A stretch of 64,000 nucleotides of DNA from contig JAJTWR010000005.1 of assembly GCA_021613335.1 (NCBI GenBank), forward strand, positions 656,001 to 720,000, in the 5' to 3' direction. This DNA comes from Whitmania pigra (Eukaryota; Annelida; Clitellata; Hirudinida; Haemopidae). The translations under genes and the position numbers were made by a program. Under the pieces are notes generated by a model that was not told the origin of the DNA, ran no database searches, and was given only the letters and a program-made list of their open reading frames with translations. Below, one piece after another: positions 17,547-29,214 of this stretch (the stretch's first letter is position 1; every line of letters starts with the position of its first letter).

Positions 17547-20192
17547 CTAAAAATTCTCTTCTCGAACATTTTGACTGAAATAACTCTTTAACTTTTTGTA
17601 GTGATTTTGGTTTTTTGAGGCAATTGTGAGGGTTTTGAGTTTGTCGTGCACTCTCTTGCCGAGGTCGTAGTCCTTGATGACTTCGTACAGGATAGCCACA
17701 GAAGCGTCTAAGCCACATTCCTCTTCAAGAAATAAAAATAGAGATTGTAAAAAAGAATTTGAATACTAAACAGTCTGAAAGTGTGGCTACCTACTGTTAT
17801 TATTACTGCCAAAGCATTAAATGGATGAACATTTCCTAGGTGGAAATATGATGGTGGTGATTCTATACATCAAGTTGTTATTTAAAACACTTATTTAAAA
17901 AATGGATCACAAGTTTTTCCAAAAAATCATCTGCACCAAGTTGCCTTCACCACAAAATGTGCAAACTAAATTCTGATAAATCAGCAAAACTAACCCGTCT
18001 TTGCGAGTGTCATGGCTAATGATGCAGCTCCATCAGATGCATGGTACAGTGCGATGCTATAGAGATCCCTCAATATTTCTTCTCTACCATGATGATCTGA
18101 ATGCGTTGGTGTTCGCACGAGATATATATTTTTTTTAGAATCCTGTGTTTTTACAAACTCTACACATTGAGATAATTTTTCAATTGATGAATTTCTAATC
18201 CATTCTCTAAAACCAAACTTTAATAATGAAACATTTTTGTCAACATCACTAAAGATCACAAATCTCTCTGCATCTGCTTTGGATAATTCCTTGTTAGTAA
18301 TTTCTACCTTCAATGACACAAATTTAAGTGTACTAGTATCTCTAGAAGGCCATAAAATTTTTTTATTTTTTGACGATGTTTTAAGGCATTCGCCTACAAA
18401 CTTTTCATTATCGCCAATGATAAAATATTTTTTGTCGTCATTAAGCTCCACAAAAACATCTGGCATCCGGTGTGAAACTTTTGCAATAATGTTTTGAGAT
18501 ATTTTATCCATCAAAGGATGTGCACTCATCTTAATGTCATTTTCACATATCAATTTCTTTTTTTCAGCATCCAACTTATCTCTACTGTCACTAAAAATGA
18601 TAATTATTTCCTTTGTTCGATGGTCGAAATGCAGCCTCGAATAAGATCCTCCAAGTTTTTCTAAAAACCATCTCAAAGCAATGAAACAACTATCGCCACA
18701 CTTCACAGCAAAACAAAGAACATTTTGTTGGAGGCGAAGGTTTTCCTCAAATGCAGATTTGAATAAACTATCTTGAACACACTGAACTCTTGAACTGGCA
18801 TCATTATCTTGAATGTTGGTGTCAATCCAGTCTAACAACCATTGTTTTGTTTTTCTCATTTCCTCATTACTGCCTCCACTGATTGTGCACATCAAATCTT
18901 CTTTATCTCGACTTAATTCAATTTTAATGTGTCCCAATTTATTTTCAGCTGTTATTAACTGTTTCAGGGTATCAAGATCACAATCGACATTTGGAATCGG
19001 AAAAGTGTCACTTTCAAGCACAGAAACATGAGGTCGGGAAATTGCTTCAATTTTGCATTTACTTTCACTTTGTGATCTATGTCTAGTATTTTCTGAACTA
19101 TTTCCTTGAGTATAACTTGATCCATTTGAAGTATCCTCAGCGCTTTTTTGGGGCTGAACCATTTTTCTTTCTGAAGTGGAGGCTTGCCATCCCTTCACTG
19201 CTTCATCCGAATCATTGCAGAGGTCTCTTGCACTTATCTTGTTGTTACCAGTAGACGATCCAGAGCTGAGGTTAATTCTCTCCGAAATTGGGTTGTTTCG
19301 AACACGACGTGCATGACCTTGATGAACCCCAGCTAAGCCAGAATTGTTTGCAACATCTTTAAAATCAATTTCTCCTGATTGGTTTTCTGTGTGTTGATTA
19401 ATTTTCTTAAGAATTTCATCCTTGGTTGGAGTTGGATTGACTTTTTCATCATGTTTGAGAATTAATGTCTTTTTAGAAATTTTTGGGGCTGAATGAGTCT
19501 CTTTTGCAGTGCCTCCAACATTATTTTTTGAAACACTTTCTTCTGAGGAATCATCGCTCGTTGTCTGCCCGGTCTCAATGCCATCAAGTTCTTCAATTTT
19601 CTCAAAGTCAGAGTTTGTTGATGAATCCAATTTCTTCTGACTCTGCATTGACGAATCATTGTCAGCTTCGGGTTGATTTTTTATTCCAAGTAGTACATTT
19701 ACCTTGGGATCTCGTTGGTGTCTTCCTGTGGTATTAGGTGATGAATATGAAGTCCCTGAGATGGAATAAGGTTCTTGACTTAATAAATCAACAAATGAAG
19801 ATATTTTGTCAGATGCTTGTGACTTAAATGTTTTAATTTCATGAATCGACCGATACGGTTCAAATCCCTCCTGCTCATTGCCATTATTTGGAAAGTTCTC
19901 TGAATTTTCTCTCTGAGTTGATGGCTGGTCCAAACTATGTGATGTTTTATCAAATGCTTGTGATTGAGTGTCAGATTGAGACACATTTCCATCTTTCTTT
20001 TCATCACCTGATTGATGCTTTTCCTGCTCTTCCGAGTGCTCGTTGTCAAATTTTTGAGAGTACCTTGAATCACCTGAGCCGCTCTGAATTGGAAATTTTG
20101 ATTTTTCAATTTCTCCAGTTTCACCACTGGCAGATAATTTTGCAAGATGGCCTACTGACGTATGACCCTTCAGATTCTCATTTTCATGGATC

Positions 20193-20225
<33 letters not shown>

Positions 20226-20839
20226 CCATCTTTTTTTTCTTGTTCACTCAATTTTTTCTGGGGAACTTTGACTTTCTCATTATTGTGATCATCATCATCA
20301 TCATCATCATCATCATTATCACCATCTTTTTTTTCTTGTTCACTCAATTTTTTCTGGGGAACTTTGACTTTCTCATCATTGTGATCATCATCATCATCAT
20401 CATCATCATCTTTGCCAGTGACCATTTCCCCACTTTTATTCGTCACTTCCTTCTTAGCCACTGCATTTTCATCATCCTTGTAATCCACCTCCATGTTAAT
20501 TTGTTCATCTTTTCTACTCATCAATTCCTTCTTAGGAGCTGTGGCCTTGTCACCCTTGTCATCGTCATCACCGTGGATTTGAACACGACCATCTTTCGTT
20601 ACTTTTTTGTTCCTCGATTTCTCCATCTTGTTTTCGTTCTTATCCAATTCTTCCATCACTTTAGACATGGCCTCCTTTAGGACACACAGAGGTCCTTCTA
20701 AAGTCCGATCCTTGCTCGAATAGTGCAACTTGAGGTCGTTCAGGAATTTCTCCACTTCATTTGAGTCCTTGTTATAATGCTTCTCTAGTTGTGAGTAAGC
20801 TTCATCGGTTAACTTCACCTTTACGGATTTAATGAATCT
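17547..20839 (-). CDS. Acidic-repeat protein with KH-like and macro-like regions (DTX3L/PARP14-like architecture)
   Basis: Two exons are clear: 17995-20839 (opens RFIKSVKVKL after a TTTTAG acceptor) and 17547-17722 (ends NVREENF, stop). The phases fit, giving about 1,006 residues plus any 5' exon. The N-terminal half is low complexity: two direct copies of a block with DDDDDD and KVKVPQKKLSEQEKKDGD, then Ser/Gln/Asn-rich sequence. From about residue 640 the sequence looks folded: repeated alpha/beta segments of the KH-like type used by PARP14, PARP9 and DTX3L. The C-terminus (REEILRDLYSIALYHASDGA, later LKTLTIAS) resembles the end of a macro domain but lacks its glycine-rich loops, so ADP-ribose binding is doubtful. 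No ART or RING domain is seen. Family assignment is inference; the coding region is secure. Confidence 0.6.
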
Positions 20840-21741
20840 CTAAAAATAAATCATTAATTAATTAATTAATTTCACGACAATTTTGGACATCATGATAATT
20901 AGTTTACTACTTAGTTAAATCTATCAAAAAATTCAGTTTGATAACTTTTACTAAAAAAAAATAAAATGCTGAGCAATAAGTGAAATGAACTGACATCTCT
21001 GTTTCGACCTCTATCTGTAATAAAAAAAAGAAATAACGGAATCAAGATATTCAAATGAATTCTCTTAATTGCTCAAAGCAATTTATTTCAATAATCTCCA
21101 GAAACAAAACAAAACAATCATCTGAACCTGAAATGGAGGTCATATCTCAGGAGTTTGCGTTTAGGCTCTTCAAACTAAAAAATACAAATTCGGCTTTACT
21201 AAGGCAGCACTAAATTAACTCTGTAACTTGCAACTGGTCAGCGAAATCAGAGCGTAGGATTTATCCAGAGCAGATGCACAGCACAAAATGTCGGAGAAAC
21301 AGAAATCTTGGACTTTCCAAAATGAGTAAAAAATGTTGATGGTTTTGGGAAAAAAAATGTTAAAAATTAGCAACTGAAGGTGATTGAATGTGCAATCATT
21401 TTGATGTTAGCTAGATATTTTGTCAGGTGCTTATAATAATAATAATAACGACAAAATTATAAGCCAAAGCTTGAACACATTTTTAACTTGAAAAAAATGT
21501 GTTAAGTGTAATAAAATTCTTAGGTAATTGTTTTAGCTCTAAGATTGTGAGCCATAGGATGTTTAAGTTTAAAAACAGCAACTTGTTCGGAATTTCCATA
21601 ACTCTGCTTTTATCCAGTGGATGTTCGGTGATTTTTATTGGACTAAAATGTCGAAAAAAGTTAGCTAATATACATTGTTGGATATTATTGCATGTAACAA
21701 CGAAACATTTATTACTACAATAAGTTTTTTTTACTCTCTAG
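20840..21741. promoter_or_regulatory. Divergent intergenic region between two KH-like genes
   Basis: This 0.9-kb stretch separates the second exons of two head-to-head genes. It probably contains both first exons and a shared promoter. I could not choose first exons: no ATG-to-donor segment had a phase matching the acceptors at 20840 and 21741. Confidence 0.4.
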
Positions 21742-22931
21742 AAATTCATAAAATCCATGGAGGTCAGCCTTAACGAAGAATTTTTAAAAGATAATAAAAT
21801 CGATAAGACTTTCCTAAGAAATTCCTGCAGAAATGCCGTTATTTCGGAGTCTAACGACGGCAAGATAAGAATTCGTGGAAATTACGAGGAAATAAAAGAA
21901 CTGCATGAGAAACTACAGAAAAACACTTCTGAACAGCTCATGTCTTCAGGAGCCCATTCTCAGATTAAAGAAACCAGAATAGCAGCAGATACAAGGTTAA
22001 ACATTTCCACCAAGACCAAGTCTACTTGTAATGGAATACTATATGAAAACAAGAAGGATGTCAATAAACACTTTAAACAATCAGTCAATGGTGATCGTGT
22101 TGTTACAGGAAGACCTCCTTTAAGAGCAGTGAGAGCTACGAAGTTTACGAGAGATTGTAACGATGTAACAAGAAGAGGAGACTGTCGCAGCATAGAACCG
22201 ACAAAGAAAAAAAGCGAGGTTATTCACAAATCTCCTGAAAGGAAAAGGAAAAAGTTAAAGGATAGAGATGAGGATGCATATTTTGCCAACAGATTCCAAA
22301 AACTTAATATTAAGAAGTATGACGGGATTGATGGCCCTGAAAGTTTCAGCATGATTTTGGACGTGCCTTGTGATGGCGACAACGATCCTCCTGCCAATTC
22401 CATATGTCAGTCCATATCTACTTTCAGGGAGCAGAGAGAGTGCCTAGAAACAGAACCTCATGGCATGATCCAGGGCATCAGCCATGGATTGATAACACTC
22501 AGGCCCTCCCTCAGATCTGACACAATGAATTCCCTTGACGAATCACTGAGCACTTCAGGTTTACAGAATGGAAGAGACTCCGAGTCGACGAGAAAAAACA
22601 TTCTTACGGCTCAAATGGATTCTATCGCCAACTTTCCAAGTCATCCAAGCTATCAGAGTAATTTAAGTTCTGAGACAATCAGAGAAGATAGATCTCCTAT
22701 GCCAATGGAGTCCATTGCCAGTTTACCAAACCATCAGAGTGACCTTAGTTCTAATTCTAAGTTCAGAGAGAATAGATCTCTGAAATCAAATATTGAGTCT
22801 TTTATTAAATTGTCAGTAAATTCATTAAGTTCTGAGAGTATCATCCAAGATGCATCCCTGGGTTCAAATCTTGATCCGGTCTGGAAGGGCAAAGATGCTG
22901 AAGAGAGTTTTATCGTTTTGAAAACAGACAG
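21742..22931 (+). CDS. KH-like protein exon, paralogue of the divergent neighbour; 3' end missing
   Basis: An open exon begins after a CTCTCTAG acceptor and reads KFIKSMEVSLNEE, matching RFIKSVKVKLTDE at the start of the minus-strand neighbour. A possible start is the ATG at 21757. Residues 1-55 (ending GKIRIRGNYEEIKELHEKL) resemble one KH-like module of the DTX3L/PARP14 type. The rest is Ser/Arg/Asp-rich and disordered, with two imperfect repeats (MDSIANFPSHPSYQSNLSS and MESIASLPNHQSDLSS). The frame ends four bases after GACAG|GTAACT, a strong donor, so the TAA at 22933 is probably intronic and the message should continue. No matching exon follows, because a duplicated zinc-finger block begins at 23095. 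The gene is therefore probably truncated by rearrangement. Confidence 0.55.
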
Positions 22932-23094
22932 GTAACTGTTACAATGCACTATTCATTATGTAATAGCTTAATTTAATAATATAACAGTTGTGATGCGTGC
23001 AAATCGGCTCAGCGTTCCAGCGATAGTTTTTAACATGTTGAGTTCAAAACCCAGCTTGGATCACCACAAAGTGCCCCTCATGCTCAAGCTATGT

Positions 23095-23274
23095 AAATTA
23101 ATGTTTAAAAAATAACAATAAAAGTTATATTACAATATAATTGATTTAGTTTTTGCTCCTTATGTTATTATGTGTGATTATTTTAAAGTTTCTTTTTGCG
23201 GTTGGGCCGGCTATTGTTTTCTGAAGCGGGTTGCCAATTCTAATTAATAATAATCAGTAATTAAGACATCATCA

Positions 23275-23328
<54 letters not shown>

Positions 23329-25258
23329 TAGTAACAGATTGTACATTTGAGAAAAAGTACTAATCTTGACAGAGTTTATTTATTAAATAATGGCAAGGAA
23401 TTAATCAACTGCTTTGATCTTTCAGTTTCTCCAGTCATGAAGATTGAAAAGCTTTATTTTTTTTTTTGCAAACAAAAAGGAATTCAAACTGAGAATCTGT
23501 TGCTTTCTTGTCCAATTTGTTTGATTCAGATGATGATAAGAGTAGTTTAATATTTAAAATAATATTGTTAATATTAATTTCATTACAACAATTACGATAA
23601 CACGAGATTGGTGAGGCTTGGTTTACAAATGAAAGGACCGTTATAAGTGAGCGAGCAATTATGTGGTGATGACTATTACTAATTAAACAATATTGCAACC
23701 AATGTCTTGCTCCTTTATGATCTTATTAAGATAATCAAGGTACTTTCATTAGGCACAACATTGGTTGTATCGTGGTAACCATCAATGGAGTTTAGTTTGT
23801 TTTAATCCTCATTAATATGTAATTACACCTAAACCTGCAACCCATTCCTCGAACATTGCCTTAACAAGTGATAACAGTCATTGTGGCCATTGCGAGAGGG
23901 TAATTATTATCAAGGTTCGCATACTCGTTATTACAAAACAAGTCTTAAGTCATTGATTTCTGTGAATTTACTATGGTATGACAAATTTGGTTGCAAACTC
24001 CCTTGGACCGGGGCACTGGTCAGGTAGATGTATGAGAAGAAAGATCGTGAGTGAAAGTGTCGCGGGCGAGTGAATCGTTTGTCAATAAATACGCAAGCGA
24101 GTCGTTGTTTTGAATGTTGGCAGACGAGATCGGCAGGTCGAAGGTCAGGAGTCTGCAAAGGCGGGAGATTCTGCCGACATGTCCTTGGAAGGGCTTGTTT
24201 CTGGAATGAAACGGCTGAGTTTAGAGGTTGATTAAAATCCATTAAAAAAAAATACATGAAAAAGAATTTTTCAAACAAAACCAAACCGACATCCAAGCCT
24301 TCGATTAGTATGTAGGATTTTTTTTAACAATTATCGTTTTAATTAATATAATAACGAGATATTCACTAGAGCTACATTAGCAAATTGCAGATTTATATGC
24401 AGATCAAATAAAATAAGCAAAACAAAATGCACAACTCTCGTCACCTATAATCATCTGAGAGTCGCCGTTGACGTGCTCGTAGCAACCATTGTCGTGGACG
24501 ACGAGCAGGACGCTTGTGTCTCCCCGGTCGGGGTGGGTGTCCTTGATATGTTTGAGGAGCGATCGGTGCTTGTAGAAGGTCTTACCGCAGCACTTGTAAA
24601 CGTTTTGAGACTCGACGCCGTAAGGCTTGCCATGCTTTATCCTTTGGTGTCGCGTCAGGTGGTCTTTGCGGAAGAATGCCTGCAGAAGAAAGTGGAAACG
24701 AAAAGTGGCGATGGTTGTTGCGCGAACATCGCTGTGGTTAATTGCAGCAACGAGGGGAATTTTGATGTTGGTCGTGATGATGTGACAGTTACTAGGAGCA
24801 GAGTAATTTATGTACTAATTACAACTTGTAATACACAGCATATGTTGTCTCATAGTGCATGCTGAGATGATTAATGAATATGAATCACTTGCATGCGACG
24901 ATGAAAATCAACAGGAAAATCTAAAAAATTCAGCATTTCATCACCAAAACTCCCCAACACAACCCAACGAGAAGGGCTAAACTGAGGGCACAACCCTTCA
25001 TACCCACTAGGGGTTTCAAATTACCTTGGTGCATCCGCTGTACTGACATTCGAATGACTTGAGTCGTCGTAATTGAAGACGTCCTTCTTGATCTGCTGCT
25101 TGATGTTGATCTTGTTGCAGTGGGACGAGGTCGATGAGGCAGAGGAAGGGGCGTGTCCGATCTGTTGAGTGGCACTGAGGAGGTGCAGAGGGGAGGAGCC
25201 AGATGACATGGCTGACGTGTCGTTCTCTTGCTGCAGTGTGACGATGTTTAAATGTTAA
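23095..25258. repeat. Duplicated block, copy 1
   Basis: Near-identical to 31179-34108 in the same orientation. Similarity starts at AAATTAATG and stops after AATGTTAA. Relative to copy 2 it lacks a 778-bp segment (32059-32836; the junction has CCC microhomology) and has a longer TTA microsatellite at 23277-23328. Confidence 0.9.
24145..25209 (-). pseudogene. Zinc-finger gene, truncated and frameshifted copy
   Basis: Exons equivalent to the intact gene at 32979-35292 are present: 25025-25209, 24445-24679 and 24145-24200. The first of these is 13 bp shorter than its counterpart, lost between short CGACGA repeats after KKDVFNYD. This shifts the frame and removes the Cys residues of the first finger. 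The large N-terminal exon of the intact gene is absent, because the duplicated block ends inside the preceding intron at 25258. Both lesions together make a functional product unlikely. Confidence 0.75.
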
Positions 25259-25285
25259 ATCAGACTCGGCATTCAAATGTTCCAG

Positions 25286-26826
25286 ATTATAAATAACTGG
25301 CCATGCAATCCTGAGAAAATCATCATCTCCCAGTCTCCCGACGAGAGAAAAGTTGTGTCCTACGGGAGTGGGTACGGAGGCAACTCCCTCCTTGGAAAGA
25401 AGTGCTTTGCACTTCGCATCACCAGTTGCATGGCCCGGGACGAGGGTTGGTTGGCCGAGCACATGCTCATAATGAGCGTCACCGATCCCCAGGGCACGGA
25501 GAGGTTTATTGCTCCGGCCTTCCCAAGCGCCTGTGGAAAAACGAACATGGCCATGTTGACGCCCTCCCTACCAGGATGGAAGGTGAGTTGGAATGGATGG
25601 AAAAGTTGCACGGTTTAAGATAGATTTTAGTTGCTCCTATGTTCGATGGGGGTTTTATTAGGTTTTAAGCTCATGAAGATGTTATTCTTTTTAAAAAGAA
25701 GTGTTTAATTGATATAATATTATGATTCTGGAAAGTATGGGAATACTTTATTATTTATTATTATCATCAATGATGCTGGATTGCAGGTGAAGTGTATTGG
25801 GGATGACATTGCCTGGATGAGATTTGACAAAGATGGCAAACTGAGAGCAATCAACCCGGAGGCAGGATTCTTCGGGGTCGCCCCGGGGACAAACACGAGG
25901 ACCAACCCGATGGCCATGAAGACCTGCATGAAGAATACCATCTTCACCAACGTCGGGAGGACGTCGGACGGTGACGTTTACTGGGAAGGGTTGGAAGGGG
26001 AAGTCGACCCTGAAATGGAGGTTACCGGATGGTTGGGCGATCGCATGACAGTTCAAGAATTCAAGAAGAGGGGCATCAAGGCTGCCCACCCTAATTCTCG
26101 ATTCTGCACTCCGGCCGATCAGTGCCCCATCATCCACCCCTTGTGGGAGGACCCACAGGGAGTGCCCATAGATGCCATCATCTCAAGGCGTGCCTCTCGT
26201 GTACGAGGCCTTTGACTGGGAACACGGCGTTCTCTTGGGAGCTGCACTTAAGTCGGAAACGACAGCGGCTGCGGAACACAAAGGCAAGCAGATCATGCAT
26301 GATCTGATGGCTATGAGGCCTTTCATGGGCTACAACTTTGGCGATTACTTGAGGCACTGGTTAGATGTCAACAAACCAGGGAGAAAAATGCCCAAGGTTT
26401 GATTAACACTTACTGTTTGTAATACAGTTACATTTACAATCTGAATTTCCTGTTGAATCACCTGTCATGTTTTCTGTGCAGATTTTCCACGTGAACTGGT
26501 TCAGACTGGATGAGGATGGTTCATTCTTGTGGCCGGGTTTCGGCGACAACATCCGAGTTGTCGACTGGATTTGCAAGAGGGTTGCAGGACAACAGGACAT
26601 TGCAGTTGAATCTCCGATCGGATTCCTCCCTAAAGAAGGAGGTCTCGATCTCTCGGGTCTGAACAAAACCGTCTCGTGGGACAAACTCTTCAGCCTTCCG
26701 AAGGATTATTGGACAGAAGATGTTGAGGAAACCAAGAGGTTCTTGGACCAGCAGGTTGGAATCGACCTCCCTAGTCCCATCGTTCGGCAGTTGGACAAGT
26801 TGGAGGAAAGGGTTCGATCCATGTGA
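25286..26826 (+). pseudogene. PCK1: Phosphoenolpyruvate carboxykinase (GTP), 5'-truncated with 17-bp deletion
   Basis: Three exons: 25286-25582, 25787-26396 and 26482-26826. PEPCK converts oxaloacetate and GTP to phosphoenolpyruvate in gluconeogenesis. Hallmarks are present: [19 protein letters not shown], the kinase P-loop [42 protein letters not shown] as [12 protein letters not shown], and FHVNWFR...FLWPGFG. About 220 N-terminal residues are missing: the first visible exon starts at NNWPCNPEK, and upstream sequence switches at 25258 to a duplicated zinc-finger block. The second exon is 610 bp, which would be in phase only with 17 more bases. The missing bases sit near 26187, where the conserved FGGRRP substrate-binding segment should be, and the frame shifts there. 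So this copy is a pseudogene or a misassembled locus. Confidence 0.9.
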
Positions 26827-26992
26827 TGTTTTGACCGGGTCGAATTGATCAGTCTCTTCATATCTGACGGTGGTGGTGGTGTTTGTCCTGACATTTTTCT
26901 TATTCTTTTATGTTAAAAGTTTTGTTCGGGGTCGTTTCGAATGGTCGTTGCATATCTGCAGCCAGACTTGTATTTATTCATTTCAGTATCGA

Positions 26993-26998
26993 AATAAA
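26993..26998 (+). terminator. Poly(A) signal AATAAA after PEPCK
   Basis: AATAAA lies 167 bp beyond the PEPCK stop codon at 26824-26826, within sequence without open frames, so it fits a 3' processing signal. Confidence 0.5.
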
Positions 26999-27358
26999 GT
27001 GGGTCAAGATTTCCAAGAATCTGAATTTTTATTGATGGGGTTGAAAAACCTCCGTGTTAAGCAATTTAATTGAAAGCGAGTAAATTTCAGCATAAATTCT
27101 TGTGGCAGTTGTTTTAAGTATTAGATAAATTAAAGTTGTGGGCATCTGACGTTATTTCCAACTGTCAAACGTTATATTGTCAGAACATCCTCTCCTTTGC
27201 TAGTGCAGATAATGATGCAATACATTCACAAAGGAGCAAAAAAAACTACCTTGCAGGTAGTTACATAACATTAGTATTTATAGTTAGTTAATTTATCGAC
27301 TCGTGTAAAATCAAAAATGTATGAAAATTGTATTGAATGTGTCAGTCAGTACTTGACT

Positions 27359-29200
27359 TCAAACAGCGGAGTTTTGAGAGACATCTGAGTCAAGATGGCC
27401 TAACGTTGAAATGCCTGCGAAGCTCTCTTCTTCACCCCCTGATCCCTGTTCAACTTGGCAATCGTCCGATGACTCTGCTTGCCTGGCTTTCTTTTTAGAC
27501 CTTTGTGACTTTGTAAGACATAACAAAAGCATATTTAATATCACATTTTATTAATTATTAGCTAACGAATTACCTTAGTGGCAGGATAATCCATCATTTC
27601 CCTCGCAGTACGCTTCTGGCCTTTCCTCTCACTAAATTTAATTAAAAAACAAGTCTATAGCATTTCTTAATAATAATATTATTAATAATCTGCAATAATC
27701 TTTACCTTGTGGAGCTTTTTGAAGAGTTCTCCACTGCAGACAAGCTTATTAGGTTTGGTTCCTGGACTAAGTTTGCAATCTGAAGCCAGTGAGCATTAAT
27801 TCCTCGAAGCCTGGCATCTTTCTGCCACACGAGATTGTCAAGCTCTACGGACTTTTCCTTCAATGCCGCATTTTCTTCTTCAAGCATCTTGAGCTTTCCC
27901 TTCAAATAGGCATTTTCATCTCCAAACCGTTTAACATCAGCATCCTTTTGACTCATGACCTCATCATGTTTTTTACACTTTTCTGCCAACGCAGCGTGGT
28001 CACGTTGGAGCTCCTCTATTTGGGCTTCTTTTAGATCAACCGCTGAACGCAGGAAGATGCATTCATTCTCCAACTAACAAATGAAAGAATATATAAAGTT
28101 TGGAACTTCATCACACAATTATGCAATAATATTACACAATAACATTACATAACAATGATTCAAAACAATTTTAAAAATAATTTAACATGGAAATCCATCA
28201 GAGGTTGCGCTCTATATAACAAAACCCCCCTCATGATGAACACGGCAATTGAACGAATTTAAGCAGGGTACCATATATTTAATATAAAACCGTATATTTA
28301 ATATAACATTTGACCTTACCTTAATGGAATCTTCTTGCCACGTCTTCATGCCCTCAGTAATCTGATCTGAAAATTATCTTTACACATGAGGCAATATTAA
28401 ACTCAAAAAAATTAATTCCTGAACGTCAAGAGATTAAGAAAAATCAAAAAGTTGTCCAAAATCAAACCTCAATAAGTAATTAAAAATACCATTCACGATA
28501 AAGTAAAAAATATGTGTGCTTCCTATCGTAATCTTAAAAATAGCTAAAGCATATAAATAACATTATTACAACAATTTTCTAAATAAAATAAAATAGATAT
28601 TTATATCATTTTAAATATTCAGAACACTTTACAATTTAATCAGCCACACATTTCATACACCTATTTTATCAGAATGCAAGGAAAAATAATTACAACGACT
28701 TAATTGAGTTAATGAAGAATATAATTTAGATTATATAACTATACGACATAATTTAAAATAACCTGAGAAAGTGATATTAAAGTTCTAGACTCACACAAAA
28801 CAAACAAGGTAAAGCATGGGGTCCATAAGTCCATTTTAAAAGAACTTAGTTGATAAGTTATTAAAATAAATAATAAAATTTTAATGCCTTTTATTGTTAA
28901 TAATAAAATTGTGAGAGCTAGTTCTATAAAACATGGTAATTAATTTGAACACCTAATTGAGCCCCAACAAAACACAAGCCTTAAATTCTGAAACATGCTA
29001 ATGAAGAGGGAATTTCCACTTCTAAAATATAGTCTTAACTGATTTGCAAAAAAATTATGAGGATTAGAGAGTACTCTTCACTTAATTAGTAGTTGCTTAC
29101 CCCTCCCTTTACATGCTGATGGTCTTGACATGGCAATCCTCAACTGCGGAATTCTTGTTTCTGAACTTTGTCCTGCTCTTTGGTCATTCCTTGCTGTCTC
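27359..29200 (-). CDS. Nuclear-type coiled-coil protein (unrecognised)
   Basis: Five exons in phase: 29101-29200, 28320-28366, 27706-28073, 27574-27631 and 27359-27508. The third codes a long amphipathic helix with heptads (LENECIFLRSAV, IEELQRDHAAL, LKGKLKMLEEENAALKEK), predicted to form a coiled coil of about 90 residues. After it come a basic stretch (SERKGQKRTAREMM, then RSKKKARQ), possibly a nuclear localisation signal, and an acidic Ser/Glu tail ending SQNSAV. Two upstream exons also exist as copies in the adjacent tandem duplicate, so the true 5' end is unclear. I do not recognise the family. Confidence 0.6.
27914..29162. repeat. 1.25-kb tandem duplication, copy 1
   Basis: Near-identical, same orientation, to 29215-30462. 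It contains the 5' part of the coiled-coil exon, the exon at 28320-28366 and part of the exon at 29101-29200. Confidence 0.9.
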
Positions 29201-29214
29201 CTAAATAAAAAAAT

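Noticed and set aside
20162..20680. Plus-strand Ile/Phe-rich ORF of 172 residues
   Set aside because: Antisense of the poly-Asp coding region of the minus-strand gene.
23347..23550. 67-residue ORF, repeated at 31404-31607
   Set aside because: Present in both duplicated blocks but lies 3' of the zinc-finger stop, has no splice context and AT-rich composition. Duplication alone explains its conservation.
24473..24865. 130-residue plus-strand ORF, repeated at 33310-33702
   Set aside because: Antisense to the zinc-finger exon and its adjacent intron.
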